Positions 58,773 through 64,000 of a DNA stretch of 64,000 nucleotides are shown here, piece by piece; position 1 is the first letter of the stretch, and each line of letters begins with the position of its first letter. Under the pieces are notes generated by a model. The model had not been told where the DNA came from, made no database searches, and saw only the letters and a list, made by a program, of their open reading frames with translations. The DNA lies in the NCBI GenBank assembly GCA_028281765.1, contig JANQJF010000091.1, positions 1 to 64,000 of the forward strand. Direction: 5' to 3'. The DNA comes from Planctomycetota bacterium. GTDB taxonomy: Bacteria; Planctomycetota; UBA1135; UBA2386. The translations under genes and the position numbers were made by a program.

Positions 58773-59406
58773 GGCGACCTCCTACTCGATTGGCGGGAAA
58801 GTCGGGTGCGGATGGTGGGGCTGCGAGGACACCGGCGGAGCCGGCAAACGTACCGGCAGTGCCGGCAAACGTACCGGCAGTGCCAGTGATCTCGCGGACG
58901 ATCGAGCCGCTCGAGAAGCCAGGAGCGATCGGACTGGTCATCCGATGGCGCACGATCGAGATGCGGGGTTCGGGATCGACGACGGTGTCTTCCTCGCGGA
59001 AGCCGTCGAACGTCCAGACAGCCAAGAACACGAGCGCGGCGGCGGCCAGGCTGCTCGCGACGCGGCGCTGCGTCCGGTGGCGACGACGCGCGGCGGTCCA
59101 CGAACGGAGGTCGGCGCGCAGGCGCGGCCACATCAGGCCGGGCGCTTCGACGCTCTCGAGCTCGCGCAGCGGGGACGGCTCGAACCGCTCGGGATCCACG
59201 GGTTGCCGTTCGAGTTCGGCAGGCGCCTCGAACCGCGTCGACAGCGATTCCGCGACCTCGGAGTCGAGGTCTTCGGCCATGTCTCGGGCCGCGCGTTCGT
59301 AGATGCCGTCGAGGAACGAACGGGAGGACAACTCCGCCGGGATCTCCGGCTTCTCGAGCTTGCCGAGCAGTTCTGCATGTCGGGAGACGAGGTCGTCGCG
59401 AGTCAT
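58762..59406 (-). CDS. Probable anti-sigma factor, single-pass membrane protein
   Basis: 214 aa. The cytoplasmic N-terminus (residues 1-110) carries charged helices; no zinc HxxxCxxC motif is present. A transmembrane helix spans 116-133 (VASSLAAAALVFLAVWTF). The periplasmic tail ends with Gly/Thr/Ala repeats encoded by a tandem 21-bp unit. Position between an ECF sigma factor (ATGA overlap) and an RseB-like gene identifies it as the likely anti-sigma factor. Confidence 0.7.
   Translation of the reverse strand: MTRDDLVSRHAELLGKLEKPEIPAELSSRSFLDGIYERAARDMAEDLDSEVAESLSTRFEAPAELERQPVDPERFEPSPLRELESVEAPGLMWPRLRADLRSWTAARRRHRTQRRVASSLAAAALVFLAVWTFDGFREEDTVVDPEPRISIVRHRMTSPIAPGFSSGSIVREITGTAGTFAGTAGTFAGSAGVLAAPPSAPDFPANRVGGRRAR
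58840..58881. repeat. Tandem 21-bp repeat inside the anti-sigma gene
   Basis: The unit gccggcaaacgtaccggcag plus t occurs twice without a gap. It is a multiple of three and encodes a repeated Gly-Thr-Ala-Gly-Thr-Phe-Ala block in the periplasmic tail, so copy-number changes would not shift frame. Confidence 0.8.
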
Positions 59407-60050
59407 GCCACGCCCTCTTTCCCGTCGTTCGGTCGCATGCGACGGCCGAGGACATCGATCGGGTAGTCGAACGAGTCGAGCGTGCCACGCATGACCTGCT
59501 CGAACGCGACGTGAGCGCGCGCGAGGCGGGACTTCACGGTGCCGAGCGAGACCTCGAGCGAGTGGGAGAGCTCTTCGTAGCTCAGGCCCTCGAGGTAGCG
59601 GAGCACGAGCACGGCTCGGAGTTTCGGGCTCAGGTGCTGGAGGCCGCTGTGGACGTGATGGCCGAGTTCGGTGACTTCGGCGGCCTCGACCGGATCGATC
59701 GTCGAATCGGGCTCGTCCGCCAGTCCCTCCACGCTCGAGCGTCGGTCGGGCATGCGGCTCGCTTCCCGCCGCTTGTGGTCGACGCAGCAGTTGACGACGA
59801 GCCGGAACAGCCAGGTGCTAAACTTTGCGTCGAACCGAAACGTGCCGATCTTGCGGAACAGGATTGCGAAGGCTTCCTGGACCACGTCCATCGCGTCGCC
59901 CGTAGTCCCCAACATGCGGTAGGCGATCGAGTACACCCGATCGCGATAACGCGAATAAAGCTTCTCGAATGCGGCTTCGAACCGGTCGTCATTCGGGTCT
60001 TGGCAGGCCCGAATCAGCTCGTGGTCAGGATCTGGGGAAGCGTGCGTCAA
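59403..60050 (-). CDS. ECF-type RNA polymerase sigma factor
   Basis: 215 aa. Region 2 (residues about 25-95, with FEKLYSRYRDRVYSIAYRMLG and VVQEAFAILFRKIGTFRFDAKFSTWLFRLVVN) and region 4 (about 138-185, LRYLEGLSYEELSHSLEVSLGTVKSRLARA) are typical of the RpoE group. Its stop overlaps the anti-sigma ATG. An ECF-like promoter (GGAAC ... CGTC) lies 35-62 bp upstream, suggesting self-activation. Confidence 0.93.
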   Translation of the reverse strand: MTHASPDPDHELIRACQDPNDDRFEAAFEKLYSRYRDRVYSIAYRMLGTTGDAMDVVQEAFAILFRKIGTFRFDAKFSTWLFRLVVNCCVDHKRREASRMPDRRSSVEGLADEPDSTIDPVEAAEVTELGHHVHSGLQHLSPKLRAVLVLRYLEGLSYEELSHSLEVSLGTVKSRLARAHVAFEQVMRGTLDSFDYPIDVLGRRMRPNDGKEGVA

Positions 60051-60084
60051 AACGTACAGACCAACGGCTGGCCGTCGGGTCTTT

Positions 60085-60112
60085 CGACGCGTTCACGCAT
60101 CTGTGGTGTTCC
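60085..60112 (-). promoter_or_regulatory. Putative ECF-type promoter of the sigma operon
   Basis: On the minus strand GGAAC (-35-like, 60112-60108) and CGTCG (-10-like, 60089-60085) are 18 bp apart, the spacing of ECF promoters. The sigma ATG is 35 bp downstream of the -10. It supports autoregulation; not tested by any calculation. Confidence 0.45.
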
Positions 60113-60212
60113 GTTGATCTTGTCAGGAAATCCACAGTGGGGATGAGGCGTCGGTGAGAAGAGAAGAGCGAGCGGATTGCGGCGGACCGCTGAGGAGCGA
60201 GTGGAAGCACGG

Positions 60213-61136
60213 CTAGCCTCCCGTCACCGTGGCAAGGCCGTCGGGTATGAACAGCGACAGTCCTTGCGAGGTGAGGCAGTCCGGCGGGCAGCGCAATTGC
60301 CCGGCACTCCGGCAGCGTGCGGAATCGATGTTGCAGATGTGTCCGGTGCCGGTCGATGCGGTGACCGACAGCCGGAGCTGGCACACGCGCGCGTCGGTCC
60401 AGAACGGATCGTCGTCGTCGGTGAGCGTCAGCACGACGCCGGACACTTCGCTGAGTGGCGCAAAGGTCGCCGCCTTGCCACTCGCGTTGAAGAGGATCGA
60501 CGCGGTCGAGACGACGCGCGCGTCCATGACCACGGTGACGCCCAGCGTCACGGGAGCGAGCAGCATCAGATCGCTCGCTCGTCCCAATCGGCCCGAAACG
60601 CGCAGGAACAGGCCCTCTGCGCCCGCCTGGCGCATTCCGAAGGTGAACCCGCTGGTGCCGAAGATGCCGTCCATCGGCACCGTGGCGCCGGCGTAGCTCA
60701 TCCACGGCTGCAGCACCGGCATCTGCGGGAAGGTGCCACCGGCGAAGCGGAACAGGATGTGCATCCACACCGCTTCTTGCCCGTCCTGGTCTTCGCGCGA
60801 AGACAGCACGACGCGGGCTTCGTGATCGATGCCCGTCGACGGCGCGGTCGGTGCGCCTTCGTCGGTCGGGTCGATCGGCTCACCGTCGGTGAACGGGTTC
60901 GCATACTCGCGCATCACCGCAGCGAGGAAGTCGTCCGTTCCGTCCCCGTCCGAGTCGAACTCACTCGGATTGGTCATCAGCACACGCTCGACGTCGTCGG
61001 GGAGCAGATCGTTGTCCGCATCGACCTCTTCGAACGTCGTCGCGTCGAGCGCGGGAGACGGGAATGGACCGAACGGGATCAGCGCCCCTATGCACGCGAG
61101 TGTCGCGAGAACACAGCTGAGGGAACCGGTAGACAT
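60213..61136 (-). CDS. Secreted protein with a thrombospondin type 3-like Ca2+ motif
   Basis: 307 aa from the ATG at 61136. The signal peptide is MSTGSLSCVLATLACIGALIPFG. Near residue 40 VDADNDLLPDDVE and FDSDGDGTDDFLAAV are Asp-rich loops as in thrombospondin type 3 repeats. The rest is beta-rich with a Cys-containing end (HICNIDSARCRSAGQLRCPPDCL) that could form disulfides. The function is unknown. It is upstream of tRNA-Arg and transcribed away from it. Confidence 0.7.
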   Translation of the reverse strand: MSTGSLSCVLATLACIGALIPFGPFPSPALDATTFEEVDADNDLLPDDVERVLMTNPSEFDSDGDGTDDFLAAVMREYANPFTDGEPIDPTDEGAPTAPSTGIDHEARVVLSSREDQDGQEAVWMHILFRFAGGTFPQMPVLQPWMSYAGATVPMDGIFGTSGFTFGMRQAGAEGLFLRVSGRLGRASDLMLLAPVTLGVTVVMDARVVSTASILFNASGKAATFAPLSEVSGVVLTLTDDDDPFWTDARVCQLRLSVTASTGTGHICNIDSARCRSAGQLRCPPDCLTSQGLSLFIPDGLATVTGG

Positions 61137-61342
61137 GCGAGTGTCCGCGGACCGTCCAGGAGGCATTCAGTCCGAGGGCAAGGACCGATCCGCAGCACAG
61201 GTATTAGACCCCCGCCGACCGAAGGTGACAACCCGATCCGGTGGAGCGTGAAGATTCCTCGGACGATTCCCGGGCCCCGGCGCTTGCAGCGCGCGGGCCG
61301 GGACGTACCGTTCCCCATCCGCCGATCCGAAGGCGGTCTCGG

Positions 61343-61419
<77 letters not shown>

Positions 61420-61527
61420 ACACAACCTCTTTTGCGAAAATGGGTTGGGCGGAGGGCAGCGAAAAGGCCCTCCGACCGCGGTCTACCTCGACAGTGCCAC
61501 GTGGCATGGAGACGAGGAGGTGAGATC

Positions 61528-62916
61528 GTGAACGGACCGAGGAAGTTGCCTCGGATGCTTCGTCGACGGAGCCCGAGTTCGAGTAACTGGCTGGCCTACT
61601 GCATGCTGAACGGGCGTCGGGTGTCGCTCGGGAGGTGGGGACCAGAGGCTCAGGCGAAGTTCGACAAGCTGTTGGCCGAATGGCTAGCGAACGGGCGCCG
61701 GCTCGAGTCGGAGGTGAACGAGGGCGGCGATTTGCTGGTCGTGGACGACCTGTGTGATCGGTTCGTGCAGCATCTACAGCTCAAGCACGATCAGGCCTGG
61801 CAGGCCAACAACCTGACGCGGATCAAGCTCAGCCATCGTGCGTTGCGAGAGCGATTCGGTCGGATGGACGCCAACGCGCTGAGCCCGACCAAGCTGGAGG
61901 AAGTTCGGCACGACCTGATTGGTGGTGGCCGTCTTTGTCGAGGGGAGATCAACCGTCGCATCCGGGACATCAAGCGGACCATTCGGTGGGCCTGCTCCAG
62001 GGAGATGCTCGACCCGAAAGTCTGGATGGCCTGCAACAGCTTGGAAGGCTTGCGCGCAGGAGACTACGACACGCGAGACAGCAAGCAGCGGCAAGCCGTG
62101 CCCAGGGAAGACGTGTGGGCCGTTCTTCCACGGGTTTCGACACCGGTCGCTGCGATCATCCAGGTGCTCTACTGGAGTGGTGCTCGGCCCGGGGAGATCC
62201 TGAACCTCCGTCCACGCGACATCGATCGGTCCGGCAAGGTCTGGGTCGCGACTCCGGCCACCCACAAGAACGCCCACCGAGGCAGGGATCGGCAACTCTA
62301 CTTCGGCGGGAACGCGCAGGAAGTGCTTCGCCCCTTCTTGGACTGCACACCGAGACCGAACCCGATGAAGCCGATCTTCCGACCCGGAGACGCAGATCAT
62401 GATCGTCGTAGACGTGGCGCCGAGGATCCGTCACGACTGACCGCGATTGAGCTCGCCGCGCGGCTTGGTGTGTGTCATGAGACTCCTCGGCTGTGGGCTC
62501 GACGCGGGTGCCCGAGGAACGCTGATGGAACCTACGACTACGTGGCGGTCCGGCAGTGGCGTGACAACGACCCGAAGGCGCTATCCTCCAAGACGAGGAT
62601 CGGGCAGCGGTTCGAGAAGAAGCGCGTACAAGACCCGAAGCGTGGGGCGCGGGATGCCTACGACTCTCACTCCCTTCGCCGAGCCGTGTCTCGAGCGATC
62701 AAGTCGATCAACGCAGAGCGGAAGAAGGCGAAGCAGCCCGAGATGGACAACTGGACGCCCTATGCGTTGAGGCACTCTTGCGCCTCGCGACTCGCTGCCG
62801 AGTTTGGGCCTCTAGTGGCGCAGACCGTGTTGGGGCACTCGGATTTGGCCACGACGGGGGTCTACGTTCACGGGGATCGCGAGAGGGCGAAATCTGTGAT
62901 GGAGTCGGCGGGGTAG
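61528..62916 (+). CDS. int: Tyrosine site-specific integrase with an HTH-like insert
   Basis: 462 aa from the GTG at 61528, with a ggagg ribosome-binding sequence at 61516-61520. The N-terminal SAM-like DNA-binding domain covers residues about 70-180. Catalytic residues seen: R220 (SGARPGEIL), R415 in YALRHSC, H437 (LGHSDLATT) and Y446 (GVYVHGD). The His of the usual HxLR box is Tyr here. Between the two catalytic halves, residues about 303-350 (LTAIELAARLGVCHETPRLWARRGCP) look like a MerR/excisionase-type helix-turn-helix. It recombines the element at tRNA-Arg. Confidence 0.88.
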   Translation: MNGPRKLPRMLRRRSPSSSNWLAYCMLNGRRVSLGRWGPEAQAKFDKLLAEWLANGRRLESEVNEGGDLLVVDDLCDRFVQHLQLKHDQAWQANNLTRIKLSHRALRERFGRMDANALSPTKLEEVRHDLIGGGRLCRGEINRRIRDIKRTIRWACSREMLDPKVWMACNSLEGLRAGDYDTRDSKQRQAVPREDVWAVLPRVSTPVAAIIQVLYWSGARPGEILNLRPRDIDRSGKVWVATPATHKNAHRGRDRQLYFGGNAQEVLRPFLDCTPRPNPMKPIFRPGDADHDRRRRGAEDPSRLTAIELAARLGVCHETPRLWARRGCPRNADGTYDYVAVRQWRDNDPKALSSKTRIGQRFEKKRVQDPKRGARDAYDSHSLRRAVSRAIKSINAERKKAKQPEMDNWTPYALRHSCASRLAAEFGPLVAQTVLGHSDLATTGVYVHGDRERAKSVMESAG

Positions 62917-62941
62917 TCGCACAACGACATCGAGCAATCCA

Positions 62942-63838
62942 CTACCGCCCCTCGGACTTCTTGTTCGATTTCACCCGCGTGTCTCGTGTCATCTCAACCA
63001 CGTTCTTCGCGGGGATCCAGTCCTGGCACTCCGACCAATGGACTCTCCCTTCTTCCTCGTCAACTCCGATCCGCTCAACCACTCGAGCCCCAAGCTTCTC
63101 AACAAGCTGGGCAGCGAGCTGCATCGGCTCCGTACCCCGTGGAAACCCGGATGGGAGAACCCAAGCAAGTCGGGGCACGCCAATGTCCCCATCGAACCAG
63201 ACTAGAGGCCATGCGAAAGAGCCGGGAAACCTGAGTCGGTAGAATCGCAACCGGGCGGTAGCCGCATCCTCACGCCCCGTCCAGTCTTCAAGCTCGGTGG
63301 GGGAAGCTCCGCTTGCAACAAGAGCCTCGAGAAGCCGTCTGCCGATCCGCGACTCATGGTCAGGATCCCCGCTCTCGATGATTACCCGGACGTCTGCGGT
63401 GTTGTCGCGAAGGAGCGAGATCCACGACGGGAGAAGACCTTCGATTTGGCCGAGGGCGCGCACGTCGTCAGCATGAGTGAGCATGACAACCGACCCGATT
63501 GCGTTTGTAGCAGCGCTGACGAGGGCATCGGGTGCTGAACCGGCGCGGGTCCGACGAAGCAGCATTTCGAGGTCGCGAAGACTCTGATCTGGATCGAGAC
63601 TGAGCTCGCCACACCGGTCCGAGATCACTCGCCGGAGTGCCTCCTGGAGCCAATCTGGGCAAGGCCTGTGCCCGCACTTGAACTGACTGATCTGGGATTC
63701 GACGCCCTTCTGCGGGCGATTCGACTGCTCCGAGAGCAGGGTGATCTGCCTGGATAGCGCGGCAACCGATCGGAACAACGGCACCCCGTCGTCAGACTTG
63801 CGCCCGATCAGAGCCCGGAACCTGGCGTGCCGATCCAT
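62942..63838 (-). CDS. Possible HTH-containing regulator of the integrated element
   Basis: 298 aa, without a signal peptide. Residues about 20-70 (FRSVAALSRQITLLSEQSNRPQKGVESQISQFKCGHRPCPDWLQEAL) have the spacing of an XRE-like helix-turn-helix. The middle is helical and the C-terminal 130 residues contain a beta-rich region (ATARLRFYRLRFPGSFAWPLVWFDGDIGVPRLAW). It could be a CI-like repressor, but no known family is recognised. It is convergent with the integrase (25 bp between stops); the upstream region carries dyad and direct repeats. Confidence 0.55.
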   Translation of the reverse strand: MDRHARFRALIGRKSDDGVPLFRSVAALSRQITLLSEQSNRPQKGVESQISQFKCGHRPCPDWLQEALRRVISDRCGELSLDPDQSLRDLEMLLRRTRAGSAPDALVSAATNAIGSVVMLTHADDVRALGQIEGLLPSWISLLRDNTADVRVIIESGDPDHESRIGRRLLEALVASGASPTELEDWTGREDAATARLRFYRLRFPGSFAWPLVWFDGDIGVPRLAWVLPSGFPRGTEPMQLAAQLVEKLGARVVERIGVDEEEGRVHWSECQDWIPAKNVVEMTRDTRVKSNKKSEGR

Positions 63839-64000
63839 CAGATGAGTAGCGTATGTGTGCTAGGAACGCTTGTGAAAAGATAGGAACAGGCGATAGAGTG
63901 TACACATTGCTACTCGCACCGGATGCCGGGATGCGGGATTTCGAGGCCTGCTCTAGGATGCCGGGCCGGTCAACGGTCAGGGATCGGAGTAGTTCGCTGG
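63839..64000. promoter_or_regulatory. Candidate operator/promoter region of the regulator gene
   Basis: The 7-bp sequence taggaac occurs twice exactly 20 bp apart (63861 and 63881), two helical turns. An imperfect dyad (gagtagc at 63844-63850 and gctactc at 63909-63915, with related atgtgt/acacat flanks) surrounds them. No gene start is visible to the right before the window ends. Confidence 0.4.

Larger units (their letters stand above)
61420..64000 (+). mobile_element. Left end of a tRNA-Arg-integrated genomic element
   Basis: The region after tRNA-Arg holds an integrase in the same direction and a convergent HTH-like regulator. This is the layout of a genomic island or prophage inserted at the 3' end of a tRNA. 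A second att copy would lie beyond the window, so the extent is unknown. Confidence 0.7.

Overview
The window is a GC-rich bacterial chromosome segment with densely packed genes in short operons. The genes suggest a diderm bacterium, most likely a deep-branching Planctomycetota. Support comes from Kdo and LPS-transport genes, MCE/Mla lipid-transport genes, several large secreted Ca2+-binding FG-GAP proteins ending in a shared TPFG-type C-terminal module, a deiodinase-like lipoprotein, a cytochrome c/copper monooxygenase-like protein and a DUF2934 protein with a Lys/Ala-rich tail. The phylum assignment is inferred from gene content only; there is no rRNA in the window.

Layout. 1-12.0 kb: a segment bounded by a 109-bp inverted repeat (1-109 and 11890-11998). 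It holds a lone FG-GAP protein, a class IV aminotransferase, a CBM9-like protein and an enlarged signal peptidase I, a winged-helix-like protein, a LeuA/homocitrate-synthase-type enzyme, an Hpt protein and a sugar-phosphate isomerase-like protein. 12.0-23.0 kb: a small membrane protein and then four tandem FG-GAP paralogs (about 840 aa each, 13 Asp-rich motifs each). 23.0-27.8 kb: a redoxin/cytochrome c/PHM-like copper protein coupled to a TetR regulator, then rsmB and fmt. 27.9-36.7 kb: a HIT/GalT-like protein, a deiodinase-like lipoprotein, a secreted unknown, an ATP-grasp ligase beside a HExxH metallopeptidase, a beta-helix protein, a DUF2461 protein, a Lys/Ala-rich DUF2934 protein and scpA. 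36.7-43.5 kb: an overlapping Kdo/LPS operon, kdsD-kdsC-lptC-like-lptD. 43.6-51.6 kb: a subtilase, ettA, tatA, a lone GspE N-terminal-domain protein, a fused MlaF-MlaE ABC transporter and a double-MCE protein.

51.6-56.1 kb: gyrB, a dciA-like gene and dnaN, followed by a 632-bp gene-free region. That region holds a purine/pyrimidine tract, TGTGGA-type sites and a 41-bp perfect-but-one inverted repeat; it is a candidate for part of the replication origin, although dnaA and recF are not here. 56.1-61.2 kb: a hypothetical protein, a methyltransferase, an ECF sigma/anti-sigma/RseB-like operon with an ECF-type promoter, and a secreted unknown. 61.3-64.0 kb: tRNA-Arg(CCG) followed directly by a tyrosine integrase and a convergent HTH-like regulator. 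This is the left end of an integrated element that continues past the window.

The strongest leads are the tandem FG-GAP family and its apparent split by an inversion, the ATP-grasp/metallopeptidase pair, the three-module copper/heme protein with its own TetR operator, the MlaFE fusion with a double-MCE partner, and the tRNA-Arg element whose integrase carries an excisionase-like insert.
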